Shown: positions 11,805 to 25,187 of the stretch, in pieces | Layout: each line of letters opens with the position of its first letter | How positions within the stretch are numbered: position 1 is the stretch's first letter | Assembly (NCBI GenBank): GCA_921293015.1 | Contig: OV121090.1 | Span: forward strand, 34,941,082 to 35,005,081 | DNA length: 64,000 nt | DNA from: Phorcus lineatus | Lineage: Eukaryota; Mollusca; Gastropoda; Trochida; Trochidae | Reading direction: 5' to 3' | Program-made: the position numbers and the translations under genes | The notes under the pieces: model-generated | What the model was told of the DNA's origin: nothing | Database searches by the model: none | The model's input: the letters and a program-made list of their open reading frames with translations, nothing else

Positions 11805-11942
11805 ATACTAAACTTCCTTCCATTTAATACTATTTTTATTAAACTCGTTAATGATTTGGTATCAAACTCGCTTTCGCTCGTTTTATACTTAATCATTAAC
11901 TCGTTTAATAAAAATAGTATTAAATGGAAGGTCGTTTAGTAT
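11805..11942. mobile_element. 138-bp foldback palindrome (MITE-like)
   Basis: The left arm from 11805 (ATACTAAAC, then CCTTCCATTTAATACTATTT and onwards) is matched by the reverse complement of the right arm, ending at 11942. The arms are about 60 bp with only a handful of paired mismatches, and the centre reads CTCGCTTTCGCTCG. The near-perfect arms suggest a foldback transposon or MITE. No clear target duplication was found. No coding capacity. Confidence 0.75.
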
Positions 11943-14581
11943 CCTCTATATATATCTATCGTAACAATATCACAGAAAAAAAACCCCAATAGTTAACGAT
12001 TTTCAGATAATGTTTTCGACTCAGTTAGATAAATCATTTGACGATGTAACACTATTAAGCGTTTGGTGTAAAAAAAATAAGATGTAAGATATCCACATCA
12101 ATGGTAATAAAACAATTATTTAAGGCGGTATTTCAGTTGAAATAATGATGTGCCACTCTGTACAGTCTGTTTATTACGTCACAACCGCACAAATTTTATG
12201 GCCCCTAGCCCAGGTGGGGTTTTCACAGCCGACAATTACGCCGTCTTAATGAAAGGCTAATTAAAGGTGTTTATTGGACAAATTTTAAAAAATCAAGCCC
12301 TTATTTTAATTATTATTTTGTAGAAAAATCATTGAACAAAATCGAGAAGTGATAAAGTCGAGGTTAGTGGTTGTTTAGCATAACATGACCATGTCATTCC
12401 CTGACAGTGAAAACATAGCTTTCAAGCTTTCTACATGGAAAAATCACTGAAAAATGTGTAAGTTTAAAACTCGCCAGCTAGGTGTCACATAATGCCAAAA
12501 ACAAAACAGCAGACCAGAGCAGACATAACATCCTTCTTTAAAAGTAATCCTTAGGCTAATAAGGCCACATCACCAGTTGCCCGCTTGTGTTTTCAGAAAA
12601 TCTCCGAGTATAATTCCTGCTTGTGTATTCAGATAATCTGCTTGTGTATTATGAGAAGTTTCCTGTTTCTTGAAGACAGTATTGCATGCCAGACAACAAA
12701 TCTATCTTTCATCCAACTCTTCTATAAGAACTCTTCTATGGGACGTAATGTCCGCCCACTGCTTCTAAACTCAGCCAGCAAATTGATTTTTCGATGTTCT
12801 TGGCCAGGTTAGTCTGGTGACAAGATGGATGAAGTGTGGACTTTCTCATCAACATGTATTGCTCTCATTAATATAGATTTAAAGATACATCGAGGCGCTG
12901 CTTTAATCGTTAAGATGATTTTGTATGTTAAAATGACTTCCTAGACTCTCAAGCTTATTTCCATTGATTCTCACTGAAACAATTAAAAGTATAACATAGA
13001 CTAAACCGTTGCAAACAGACTATAGCTCTGAAAAAGAAAAGTATAGGTTCAGATTAAAGCAAATTGGGGTCCAAAAACAGCAAAAACTTCCTTGATGTGC
13101 ATGCATATCATTTCGGTTCAAATAGCACCCTTGATGCTTTCCTCAAAATATTCAAAGGAGGCTCCTAGTAGCATTCCTTTAGGAGGGGGCTCTTATTAAA
13201 AATTATCCAAAATGGGTTTGTCAAACTCTTGTTTCTCTTAAAAATTTTGTATTTCATTTCTCAGTTTTGTGTAACAAATGTATGTTGAAAGTTTGAAAAA
13301 TATTTTTGAGAATAAACTTTCATATCATGTGTCATTCTTCCATGTAGAAAGTGCTTATTTGAAATAACATGAATAATTTCATTGTTTGACTTTCAATGGT
13401 TTAAGTTTTTATTGAATAAGATCAAATGTAAAGCAAATTTATATTTTTTGAGAAGGGAGCTTTAAAATCGAAGTAAGTCAAATGAAAGTATATCAAGATG
13501 ATACATGATAACTTCTAACTAGTTTCACTGTTGGCATTTTTATTAATTTTGAATATTTTGGAAACTTTAAGAAAAGTAAGACAGTGATGCTTTAATCCTG
13601 TTTGCCTCAGCATGAAGAATGAGTTAATTTATAAGATGGCTAAAACACATTTGTTGTAAGATATTCTGCTCAATTAAACAGCATGCACGGCCTTGCACGC
13701 CTCCCTGTTACATTACTGAACTCAGTTTTTATCTTCCCTACCACTTGTATTAACAGAATCATCGGTCTGCACCATCAGGTATATAGATTCAAGCTCAATG
13801 CTTATACGGATGGATTAAACAATTCGTGCTTCCTGTTTATCATTGTTTTGAAACCCTTCATCTACACCAGTCTCTCTTTAAAGCTTCATGCCTTTAGAAA
13901 CGAGGTTTATAAAATTATTGATAACAAAAATGAGTCATTTTGTAAAAGTACATCTCCATTTCAGGCATATTTTAATTCAAGCATAATGAAAGAAAATGAG
14001 GTATACAAAAAAATTTTAATTTATGATCTACTATAGATATCTTCAATTTTCTTTCTTTTATATTCATAATCCAAGATTCAAGTTTTTTTGGAAAGCAGTC
14101 CATTCATGAAACATCATGAAAGATATTGTTTCAATATCCAAATCTAAGAAAGAATCTTGGAGATAAGTATAACTTTGACACCAATATTGTATTTGTATAG
14201 TCCCAATGGCACCATGAGAAAGTTTTATTTATTGAAAGGATTTCAAATACAGGAATACTTAAGGGAAGACTTAATGTTTTATAGATCTATCCAAGTGTAA
14301 TGAATATAAGAGAGAATAAAACCTGCCTGAGCAAACAATGGTTATTTCTTTATTTCTTTTTGAAGAATGGCATGGTATGATTCATGAATTTGATTCTTTC
14401 AGATTAGAACTTTTTATTGAGTATTGAGACAGTGGGTCTGGACAGAAAGGTTCACGTCTCAGATTTGAAAGATACAGCAAGATAACAGCAGCATGATCTA
14501 ATTGTTTACAGGAGTCTCAGACGTAGGAATACACCCTGTGGACAGGTCTGTCTAATCTGAGTTTGTTTATCAAATCCCAAA
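11943..14581. other. no gene seen
   Basis: AT-rich. Frames at 12585-12812 (+, 75 codons) and 13683-14036 (+, 117 codons) were read. The longer one has no domain, no repeated motif and AT-driven residue use (many I, N, K, F, L), so I take it as chance. A small CpG-containing patch lies at 12170-12250. Confidence 0.45.
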
Positions 14582-14815
14582 CTAATTGCAAACATCACCC
14601 AGGTTAGAAAACATTGCATTCAATATGGCTGCCATGAAAGTCAATGTGTCTCCGTGAAATGACTCCCACTGGCACGTCTCCTCCCAATTTGCGTAATCTC
14701 TGACATTTGTAGCTTGAAGAGACTCATTCACGGGAACTCCTCCTTCAGGACATAGTTTTATCCATTCATCCAAAATCTCACACTGACATCTTGTTTCTGT
14801 GTATGTCCCCGAGAC
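14582..14815 (-). CDS. possible unrecognised coding exon
   Basis: A 77-codon open stretch on -, opening after a possible splice acceptor (AATTAG, ending at about 14816) and closing with TAG at 14582-14584. Its residue use is unlike the AT-driven frames around it. It has four Trp, six Cys and many Glu and Asp, with segments such as 'RCQCEILDEWIKLCPEGG' and 'WEETCQWESFHGD'. The Cys pattern suggests an extracellular, disulphide-bonded domain. I do not recognise the family. The polypyrimidine tract is poor, no partner exon was found, and there is no good in-frame ATG at the start. It could be a last exon, an old pseudo-exon or chance. Confidence 0.25.
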   Translation of the reverse strand, partial: VSGTYTETRCQCEILDEWIKLCPEGGVPVNESLQATNVRDYANWEETCQWESFHGDTLTFMAAILNAMFSNLGDVCN

Positions 14816-17800
14816 CTAATTGAGATTTGTTGCTCCTAGGTAGGTTCTGGATATTCCTCAAGGAAGGCTTTTGTTGAGAAGAGGAAGACTGATATGTGTG
14901 TTGGTTAGGATGTTGGTTCCGGATATATCCATACTTATGTTGTCATCTTGAGGTATTCCTCTGCATCTCAAGAGCCATTCTTTGGCTTGCTTTAAAGGTC
15001 AAAATACTCGCATAACTTTGAACTGTTCTTATTGTTGATTACATAGACATATTCATTTCCACATGCAAGCAATGAAAGCATTTTATTGACTTAGTTTAGG
15101 TGCATACAGCTTAGTATTATAGAATCACACATTTTTTAAACACAGCCACCTTCAATGAATAGGTAACTCTCCGAACCAAAGAATGCTTCATCTAACCAAG
15201 TTTTTAATATCTTTTAAGAAGAAAGGTTTTCATCTATAAGGATGTTGTTTGACAGATTCTACACACTGAGATATTGGACTGTTGTTTGAGGAGATTGGGG
15301 CTGGAAGGGTGAGGAGGGATTAGTGTACTGTTTAATAGATATTTTTAAAGGGTTAAAGTTGAACCTCAGGGTTTTCAATTGGTGACCTCCTCCCCTCTCC
15401 TTCCTCTGGCAGTGTTGGAAATCATTTGTTTTGTATATGCAATGCACAAAACATGATAAACACTTATGAATTGATTTGATTTTCTTGAGAGATTTAAACA
15501 TTTCTTAGAAAAAATTCTCTTCACTCATCACCTTTCTGTGCCATATATTACAGACTATACTACTTCAATGAAAAACTCCTTGTTTCCCCTTGAAAAAGTT
15601 TGTAGATTTCTCTGTGCATTACTAGACAAGGTAGTTTTAGAATCGGAATCAACCCATGTCCTCTAAAGTTGAGGCTCTATGATCAACTGAAAGGTTGACA
15701 AACAGTTAATTCTTAATTTTAACATAAAATTCTTATCATTTCTATTTTTCCCTCAAACAGAATCAGTTTAAAGCATGATTGACTATTTAATCTTTGCTTG
15801 TTTCTAATAGTACACTTAATTTTTTTCAACATGCATGAAACAGAAGTTACTAAAAAGTACACCAGAGGACTGTAACCAGGAGGCACTTCAAAATGAGGCA
15901 TATGACCAAGTGTAAGCATTTTGTGATGCACAGAAAGTTGAACTTGTTTTTGAAAATTGATTGAACGGTTTATCCTGTAGCATCACATGCATATCCATGT
16001 CATTAGTTTCTTGTGGTCATAGACGCAATACCTATAGTAAAAAACAGCACACATTTATCAGGCCATTTTGAATTGTCTTGAAAAAAAGAACAGTTGCGAA
16101 ATGAGCTGTAGTTAAAAACAGCACACATTTATGAGGCTTGAAAAACAGTTGAGAAATTAGTTATGAGCCATTTGCATATAATTCAGATTCACAGACTTAG
16201 TAACAGACTATAAGTGATCATATTCCTCTTACAATGTATCTCTCCATTAAACAATAAACAAGACCAAATGCCCAAACCAGATGGCCAATTCTAACAGTTG
16301 TCCTGATGAGATTATAGTTGAATATCAATTAATACATTCTTGTAGATGTAAGATAAAACCAGATTAGCACAGTAACAATGCAACTGTACCTCTGTACATC
16401 TACTGCAGTAGCTGGCACTACCATGTGTTGTCTGTAGGCAGTCTGGCAGTGCTCGTTATCATTCTTATTATTTAACTTCTCTTAAATTAAAAGCTAGGCC
16501 TTCTTCCACAAAGCCCTTAGGTGATTGTTAGTTGCTTAAGTAACCTTTGTGCAATCTTAAAGAATGGGAGCTGAGGTTATTCTGAGTAAAGGTTGCTTTA
16601 TGAAATGAGTCTCTGGTTGTCTTTCTTCTATTGCATTTGTCTGAGTCTATTTTTTATTAGTTCCCAATATATATATAATCACATACAGGCAATGTAGAAT
16701 ACATAAGCAATGTTGAATAGAACATACAATAAAGAGTACAACAGGTAATTTGAATATGGAATACATATGTTCATTCAAGATCTGGAGAGAGAAGACACCA
16801 TTAAAATCATGATTTTTATTGTTTTTGGTTGCAATAAAATTTTCTACAACAAAAATTTGTCTGAGTCTTGTCTAGGTGGTTTGTGACCTGCTCCTCATTC
16901 CCTGACCTTGACATTGGCCAAGCTCATCATAGCAGCCTCTCTGTTATGTACCCAGATTAAATCTGTCTTTATCATTCAAAATGTGTCTGACAAGAGATGT
17001 TCCTTATATGAGATTGAGTTATATTTCCCAAGAGATGTTGTTTTGTAATAGATTTTGCACAATAATCATTGTAGTGGCATCAGAATATCTATCAATATAC
17101 AGAAGGTGACTCGAACTCAAGGCTCTCCGGTCAGAAACCTGATAACATCACGGGTTTATGATGTCTTAAACTTGGTAAAGTGATATGATATGACATCACT
17201 AGATTGAAAGAGTGTGATGTCTTCAAGAATCAAATCATCATGTCTAAATCTTGCTTTTAAAATGGAATCCATACAATAAGATAAAAATGTCCTTTTAAAT
17301 GTACCAGGTTGAGGTAAAAGCATTCCTACTGGTTTCGGCAAGTAGGATATCGCTTTGTCTAGTCAGTAGAGTGTTCATATGTTTTAAAACTTAATTGGAC
17401 AAAGAAAAATGCCAATGTAAGTCTAACTTTGCTGATTTCTGAGTAAACCTCATCAAGAGGGGGCATTTTTCTGCTTCTAGTTCTATTATTGACTTTTAAT
17501 GACCATACTAAAAAGACTTGATGAAGGCCAAGTGTCAGACTAGGTCTGGAAGGATCCTTTAAAGTTTGTGATGGATATTCTTTCTACAGATCTATCAGCT
17601 AGTGACGACATATAGAGGGCCGGCCGCCACACCAATAGGTGGTTCCTGTCAGCCCATTCTCACAGATTTACTTCCAACTTTATCTTCAAACTTTCCTTCA
17701 GGAACCCTGTCGCTGAGATCAATCCATTGAAATTAGACTTCAAAGCTGAGTCTGACCATTATCTGTTAACAAGAAGTTGACCAATGACACATCTGACTGG

Positions 17801-20029
17801 ACAACTCTTATGTATAATGAATATAAAGTCTATGTAGAATGAGCTTGAGGGTCTGGATTGAGGAGAGCAGATGTACCTCGGTGGGTCAACTGACAACTAT
17901 TATTGTTTTAATGGTGATTTGAAAAAACTTAAATTTCTTCTGAAATGAACAATGAACAAGATCATAATGTGAGGGGGATTTGCAGTTTGTGGATTATTCC
18001 ATGTGCACTCAGAGCACCTGGATAGAAGTACAGGTAGTAGTGATACCTGCAGTTCCTTCTTCCTCTCGTAGTATTGAGTAGTATTAACCATTATCGACGC
18101 TTGCAGTTTTGAAGGCTGTCATTCAGTCACCCTTTGAACATTTTACTCTCCATGATTTCAGTTCAACGTTAAAAAACTGAATTCAAATTCATTCAATCAT
18201 AATAAGACCCCTAGCAGGTTCTTTAAGTTGCAGATGAATAGATCTCATGTTTGGAACACTGTTGATGGTTGAAATATTGCCCAAGCGTTGCTACAATAGC
18301 TCTTTCACTCACTCTCATGTTTGGTATTTGAGTCTCATATATACATATACCTAACTTGTTTTCTTAATGACTTGTGAAGGTTTGACACAAAACTGTGAAT
18401 CAGTTTATTTTAACTCTTGGAATGATAATCATATATTAACAATTGTTTGGAAAATAATTGTGACTTTGAGTTCATTTGGTTGTTTGGTGATTTTAGCTTT
18501 AAATGACTTAAGAACATTGGCTTCGTTTTACGCCTCCTCTTTTGAGGAATGATTTTGTTGGAAGTAAATTTGAAATCACTTGTTTCCTGTGTGCAACTTG
18601 ATGATAAAAGTTGACTGATATCCCAAGATTGATTCTACTTGTGTCCTCAAAGGGTCATTGTACTAGAGGAAGTTTCCTGTGATAATAAAGATTTATGGGT
18701 TTTTAATGCTAATTTTCTTCAAAAGCTGACTAGGGATGAGGCCGTGTTTTTCACTTTTTGTTGAACCAAATTAGACATTGAAGAAATGTGTTTTCTTCAT
18801 TAGAAATACGGCTAACAGGCACTGAGAACGTTATGTTTGTTCACTAATGCTGAATCAGATGCAGTTGAATGGGTTGGGCTTTTAATAATGAATTTTGTTG
18901 TAAATTATTTCAAAATTGACAAAGGTTGAAGACTCTATATAAAGAAATTTTAGGTGATGCCCAATCACTTTTCAGAAACATATTTTTCTAGATCGACATT
19001 TGATTTAAACAATAATTGATTGACTGACTAAAAATTAATATTTATGAAAAGTTGTTCCATATCCAAAGCGTGAATAACAAGTTATTTGTTTGAATCATTA
19101 GATTGTGCAAGACATTGTGATTGTAAATGTGCATTATTGGATGTTTTTGAAAATTTGTTTTAAAAATTTCAAAAAGGAAATTCCCATTGGAATTAAAACT
19201 GCTTTACCAATATGTTACTTTTTGACTTTCACAAAATAATCTCTGGAGATTTGCCTCATGTTTATTACCTCTCTTCCTTAATGATGACAATTTGAATATT
19301 CTAATTGTACATTTCTTCACCTCATACATATAATGACAATATTATTAACTGTTCAAAATTAAATAATGAAAATAAAGAGTTCAATTGATTTTGTCGAGAT
19401 AATAGTTGATGAAGACATGAATCATTGGAATGATCATCACGAGACAGAGGTGTGTAGCTATTTTGATATGTTAAGTTAATTCAAAATGGTTCTGAATTAC
19501 AAATAAGTGATCCAATCAAATTGTCTCTGAATTAATCTGGGACAGTGCAGGTACTTTTTCTGGAAGCAAAACTAGAGACCTATGATGTTTCTTCTGTGAT
19601 ACTAGTATTCCAAGACACCAAACAGTCAATCTCATAATTGCCATTAATGCACAGACATGTACATCTCTTTAATTCATTTCTAAAATTTGCTTGAACATGT
19701 GTCACATTGAATATGTCTTCTTTCGGCAAATGGAATAACAAATGAAGTTGAAATAGTATCAATTGTAACTGTTAATTGTTTTATGTTTAGTAGATTTGTG
19801 CAATTGCTGGATTTGATAGTGACACTAAAGAAGAAGACGAGCTTATCATAATAGCACTGACTACTTGTAAAAACGTTTTATATGGGGGAATACAAGGGTT
19901 TTGTTTAGGTGAGGTTCTTCCCGTTAGACACTTTGAGAACATGACTGACCAGCCAAAAAATCCTACGGGGATTCTTATGAAGGATGTCAAGTTTGACATC
20001 AGCACTGAAGGACGTGTCTTTATCCCCAG
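14816..20029. other. no gene seen; one small duplication
   Basis: Long AT-rich stretch. Short frames on both strands (15259, 15719, 17156, 17900, 18367, 19580 and 19787 starts) show nothing recognisable. A 75-bp imperfect tandem duplication lies at about 16034-16158 (AACAGCACACATTTAT twice). A tRNA-like B-box remnant on - is at about 17105-17150. Confidence 0.45.
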
Positions 20030-20250
20030 AGCTTGGAATGTATTCTTCAGGGGTTAGATTCTATTCCAAGAGTACTTTGGGTTGGGGTTTATTCCCCACA
20101 GGTTGGGATGTATTCTTCAGGGGTTAAATTCGATCCCCAGAGGGGGTTTTGGTTTATTCTCAAGAGGTTGGGATGTATTCTTCAGGGGTTAGATTCTATT
20201 CCCAGAGGGGGTTGGGGTTTGTTCCCAGAGGTTGGGATGCATAGGGTCTA
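20030..20250. repeat. about 65-bp minisatellite, three and a bit copies
   Basis: Units begin at GGTTGGGATGTATTCTTCAG and repeat at spacings of about 64-70 bp, with G-runs in each. The 82-codon + frame over it (20033-20281) is just the repeat read in frame. Confidence 0.85.
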
Positions 20251-21947
20251 TTTCCTTGGGGTTGGGATTGAGAAAGGGTAAGAATGTTCTTTATTATTAC
20301 ACGGTTATGCCATAAAGATGTACTGATACATGTCAACAATCAATATATCATTAATGTTTGTGCTATCGCACTGCTTTGGTACTTGTTATTGTCATTTTTT
20401 GGTTGATTTTTATTGTATTCAAATCCTTACAATCAGATTAAGGTAGCAATTGTCAGCACTGACTGTCCTAACAGCTTATCCATTTTGCCACTGCAAACTT
20501 GATAGTATTTCAACAATAATTGTTGATTTTGATAAGGTTATATGAATGACATGTTTATTTGCATTGTTCTTGGTTCTTTAATGTCTGACTGAAAGTTGGA
20601 TGTGTAAATGAAATATGACTAAAGTAGACCCTGATCTCTATGTTTTTTTAACAAAAATAATAAATGGATTCTATCTGATGGCATATGTGTAATAAAGCTA
20701 ATTGATCTGTCGCTTGTATTCTATCTAAAGCTATCAAACTTGCCTATGTATTAATTGCACTGATTAAACTCTCATTAGGATAGCATATTGTAAGCTGACT
20801 TCACAGGAATGTAAACTTGAACTTATCTGGATGCCCACCTTCCAAATAATCCATGCAGGCAGGAAAATGTAAAGGGAAACCTTATCTCCTATATCCAGAT
20901 TGTAGGCATTTGTAAATAGAATTTGGTTAGGTGTTTTGTTAGTTTAGCCCAAGGAGATAATTTTATCAAACGCAGTGTTAGTTTATTGCTTGGCTAGATA
21001 TATTTCAAAGATTTGATGATGAAGAGTGGACGTGTTATCAATTAATTTTCTTCAATTATTTCAATGATTTTTACTCAAAAACAAATTTTAAAATATAAGA
21101 AGTCTTGTTAAACTTGAAACGTGTTTACACAGGTGATAGTACATGATGTGTATTCATGGTGTTCAAACGAAAAGGATCTTCAAATACAGCAGGGGACGTT
21201 ATCTCTAAATGGTTAGAACTTATAATTTTGTTATTCTCATAAGAATCTGGTAACATGATCATGTGTTATTCCTATTTGTTTTAAAGACATCAAACAACTT
21301 GCATAAATTAATTTAGCAAAAATGTGATTCAAAATTATTAAAAGATGGGATCAAAAAGGTGATTAAAGCTATTTTTGAAAGATAAGTGAATGTCAGGATA
21401 AAGATTTATACCGAGATTGGAGCTATTAAACAATATAATTCCTAGTATAGACATGTGTTTGAGATCTTAGATATGTTTTCACTTGATATGATTAAAGTGG
21501 ACCAGTTACTGAACTATAACCCAATAAATGGTTTAGATACGGTTGAGGAGCACAGTGGTGTAGTTGTTAGCCAAAGGCATGGGTTCCATTCCAGTGGTTA
21601 CCCAAATATCATTCCCTCCTATATTCAATGGAGGAATATTTAGAATTTCCTCAGCAGATATAAGTCATTTCTACATCACATTTGACCAAATCCTGCAAGA
21701 GATTATGCAACTGTAAGCACTGAAAAATAGCCTGAAAATTGTAAAAAAAACCAACTCAATTTTATACACTTTTCTCTCACTTTTTTTAACGCTAAGTGCT
21801 ACTGAATTGCTTTTATAGGATAAACTTGTGATGAGACAACTATATCTTGTGACCAATACCTCAGTTTGTTTTTGTGTAAACATACGTAATTTAGTCCTAG
21901 AGCAAACATTTTGGTTTTGTTTTCTATATGTTTTCAGCTTTCAAAAT
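20251..21947. other. no gene seen
   Basis: AT-rich. Short frames at 21455 (+) and 21671 (-) have no features. At about 21548-21600 a weak A-box/B-box-like pair (GTGGTGTAGTTGTTAGCC; GGGTTCCATTCC) suggests a worn tRNA-derived SINE head. Confidence 0.4.
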
Positions 21948-22021
21948 GAGTTAATTCTGCAGCAGAACAAAGCACCAGAAACATGCATCAGAAGCTTATT
22001 TCTGTGAGTTATTCTGCAACC
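21948..22021 (+). repeat. short interspersed repeat, copy 1
   Basis: Starts GAGTTAATTCTGCAGCAGAA and ends TTATTCTGCAACC. The same start and end recur at 59513-59631 with a longer middle. The copy lies 40 bp left of the Harbinger element. Class unknown. Confidence 0.6.
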
Positions 22022-22274
22022 GCGGACTCTAAGAATTTAGCAGGATCTTAAATAGTGACCTGGGCCCGGATTCACCAAACTTCTAAGAATTTTCTTAAGC
22101 CTTAAGAATTCTTAAATCCGCTAAGAATTCTTAGTTTCCATAGCAACCTACATGATACTTAGTTTTTTTCTTAAGCAACATTCATCAAACATCTCAGTGC
22201 TTAAGTTTGTTCTTAACATTAAGAATCCTTTATAGGTTACTTATATATTTAAGAATTTTCTTAACAAAACAAAG

Positions 22275-24196
22275 ATGGCTGCCAATGCTTTTATTCACAT
22301 TGATCGCTCGAACATTTTGGAAACATACACAGAAAATGAGCTTACAAGAAGATTCCGATTGACAAAAGACGGTATACAATTTGTAGTAAACTTGATATCT
22401 GATGAAATATCACCATTAACCAAAAGAAGTAAGCCGTTATCAGCCACAGACAAAGTTCTTTTGACACTGCGTTATTTTGCCACCGGTAAAATGCAGCTAT
22501 GCAATGCCGACCACTTAGGTGTGTCACAGTCCTCTGTAAGTAGAGCTGTACATGATGTCATTAATGCTCTATCATCCCCTGGCATTGTTAAACAATTTAT
22601 TCATTTCCCTACGAATGCAGCTGACATCAGGCGAAATCAACTTGGATTTTATGGAATCGCTAATTTTCCCGGAGTGGTAGGTGTAATAGATGGAACTCAC
22701 ATCCAGATAATTGCACCTTCCCTACACGAACCTGCTTATGTGAATAGGAAACATTACCACAGCATAAACACTCAGGTGGTGTTTGATCACAGGTCCATGT
22801 TGCTCGATGTCGTTGCCAAATGGCCCGGAGCCACTCATGACTCGAGAATTTTGACAGAGAGCGGTGTTTGTGCACTATTCTCCCGCCACATGATGCCTGG
22901 CGGTTGTCACTTGTTGGGAGATAGTGGATATCCCTGCAGAGACTGGCTCCTCACCCCGTATCTGCGTCCAAATCCCGGGTCTCAGACATCTTACAACAGG
23001 TAAATATTGTGTCCGATCACTGCCATGTTTCGAACGTGATCAAATCAGAGTTATTCCCCTTTAAAGTTGACTATAAAACTTTAACTGGGTTTCATCAAAA
23101 CTGAAATCGTTTTCAAATATGGAAAGTTCCAAAATATCTTGCAAAGTCGCAATATGAGACCTTAATGGATTACGTAGATCGTTATTATTAATATGATTTT
23201 CATCAAGTGACGAGTAAAATATCCTTATGATGATCCATATATTTTTTTGACCTAATAAAGAGCATCTGTTAAGTACATGCATTATACTAAGAAGTTCAGA
23301 TAAAAATTGAAAATTAGAAATATCCTTTCAAAATTTTAACATTTCACTATATATTAAAAGAGTTCTTCTAAAAATTGTTTATTTTTATTAGAGCTCACAA
23401 GAAGACAAGAAGTGTGGTCGAACGAGGTATTGGCCAGCTGAAACGTCGCTTCCATGTTTTGCATGGAGAAGTAAGGTTGACACCACAAAAAACATGCAAG
23501 GTATAACCAACTTTCATGTAAATATCCTTTGTGTGTATTTTTGAATAAATAATTGGGGGTATGAATGTATGAAATAATTTTTACTGAACCTCTAAAAGTA
23601 TTAGTAATTCTATAAACTGTGAACCAAGTTTCCATTCAAACATGAATACTATTTATGTATATGTATAATAATTGCCCAAAATATCAAATCAATTCTTGTC
23701 TAAGGTAAATCTTAAAAGTCCTACACGTGGCAAAAATTATTTTAAGGTGATATTAATTGCTCATGAATATAAAATACTAAAAAATAGTGTCTAAACAAAT
23801 CTAATACTTTGCACCAAAAGAAATGCAAATCAAGAAGCAATAGGAAAGATTAGGTATATTGTTAAATCCACTTTTTCTTTTATGTTAAGGACCACTTCAC
23901 AATGATTGCTGGCATTCATTATTATAAGGATTATTAATTTATCTCTAAAAAGGCTATAGGCTTAAATGAATATATATTATAAGTCTCCATTATAAGTCAA
24001 TCTTCATAAATATGGTTCTTTTTCATAGGTCATCACATGTTGTGCTGTATTGCACAATATTTGCAAGATAAGAAATATACCTATGCCTGACGAGGAAGAA
24101 ATCCGTCCAGATGAGGACAATCAACCAGAGATTCCTCAGCAGGTTCCAGGCCACAACTTGATTTACCGAGATCATTTTGCAAATACACACTTCTAG
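22275..24196 (+). CDS. Harbinger (HARBI1-like) DDE transposase, 3 exons
   Basis: The nuclease that cuts and joins the element. Exons are inferred at 22275-22999, 23392-23500 and 24029-24196. Junctions are ACAG|GTAAAT, TTATTAG|A, GCAAG|GTATAA and CATAG|GTC, and the phases fit, giving 333 residues (human HARBI1 is 349). An N-terminal helix-turn-helix-like part (about 55-95, 'LGVSQSSVSRAVHDV') precedes the catalytic core. The core has Asp139 in 'GVIDGTHI', the family HSIN and 'WPGATHDSRIL' blocks, Asp216 in 'LLGDSGYP', and Glu252 in 'SVVERGIGQLKRRF', which lies in exon 2. 'CCAVLHNI' follows in exon 3, and the tail is acidic. No stop or frameshift is seen, so the enzyme may be active. The ATG lies 213 bp inside the left terminus. 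Frame and motifs are seen; introns are inferred. Confidence 0.92.
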
Positions 24197-25187
24197 GTAA
24201 GACCAAGTATATAATATCTCCAATGCATTGTGAACATCCAAAAATTGAATTTAATACAAACAGCAGTAAAAACTTTTCAACATTTATTGACTGTGTTGTT
24301 GGTTCAAAGCAAATGTGAAATATTGACAAATATTAATATTATTAGATCACAAAGGTGTTAAAGCTCATAATAATTCACTGAACTATCACTCTTTTTAAAA
24401 ATGGCTGTTGGTTCTGCATTGATCAATGTCCAAATCATTTTTATTTAGTCAAAAAAGTATGATAATTATAGAGTTAGAAAAATGGAGATATTTTGCAATG
24501 TATTTTTTGATATGCTTTTCCATAAATATATACAATTTATGTCCAAATTAAGAGACATAAATAATTTCATAAGAGGGGTATATAAACAACAGCAAAAATA
24601 TTCACCATTACCAAAAAAACACAGCGGCACTAATAGATAAATAAACATTTCAATACCTAAAATGTAAAATTTGTTTAACATTTTTTTTCTTTCCCAGATA
24701 AATCAGATCATGTCCTTCGAAAATGTTAATTTCTGAAAGGCACTGCAGCACATTTTGTCAGGATAATTCAGTGATTTGCAAGACAATCAATTTTTATCAG
24801 GAAAGGCAGCTCTTAAACTATCAAATAATTTACCTACTTGAAATGATTTCAAGATGTACAAACCAATGTTTATATATGTAGAAATGGACAGGTTGAATGC
24901 TGAATAATATTTTGAAAGGTAGTGTTAGGTTTTATTGCAATCCCGGAATATTGTTAAATGTCAAATTTCTTTAATAACAAAATTACCATGAGGTGAGAAA
25001 ACCCTAAAATCCCTTATGAACTGCAACTTGCTATTTAGATTAAAACATTAAAATTAAAGAATTTGATTTTAAATATACACTTATCCCCCAAATGATGAAA
25101 ATGTGGAGGAGTACCGAATTAAAAGTATTTCTCATTATTATTATTAATACTCACAAATACATTTGGACATGATCTGATTTATAACTC
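24197..25187. other. convergent 3' region inside the Harbinger element
   Basis: About 1 kb of AT-rich sequence between the two stop codons. No further gene, and no clear polyadenylation signal was identified. Confidence 0.5.

Noticed and set aside
13683-14036. 117-codon + frame from an ATG
   Set aside because: Longest anonymous frame in its area but rich in I, N, K and F as AT-rich DNA gives, with no motif or homologous pattern recognised.
17105-17150. B-box-like GAGTTCGAGTCACC on the - strand
   Set aside because: A tRNA-like 3' half only, with no A box or folding 5' half. Probably an old SINE head but too short to call.
20033-20281. 82-codon repetitive frame
   Set aside because: A minisatellite of about 65 bp read in frame. 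The period is not a multiple of three throughout and there are no other coding signs.
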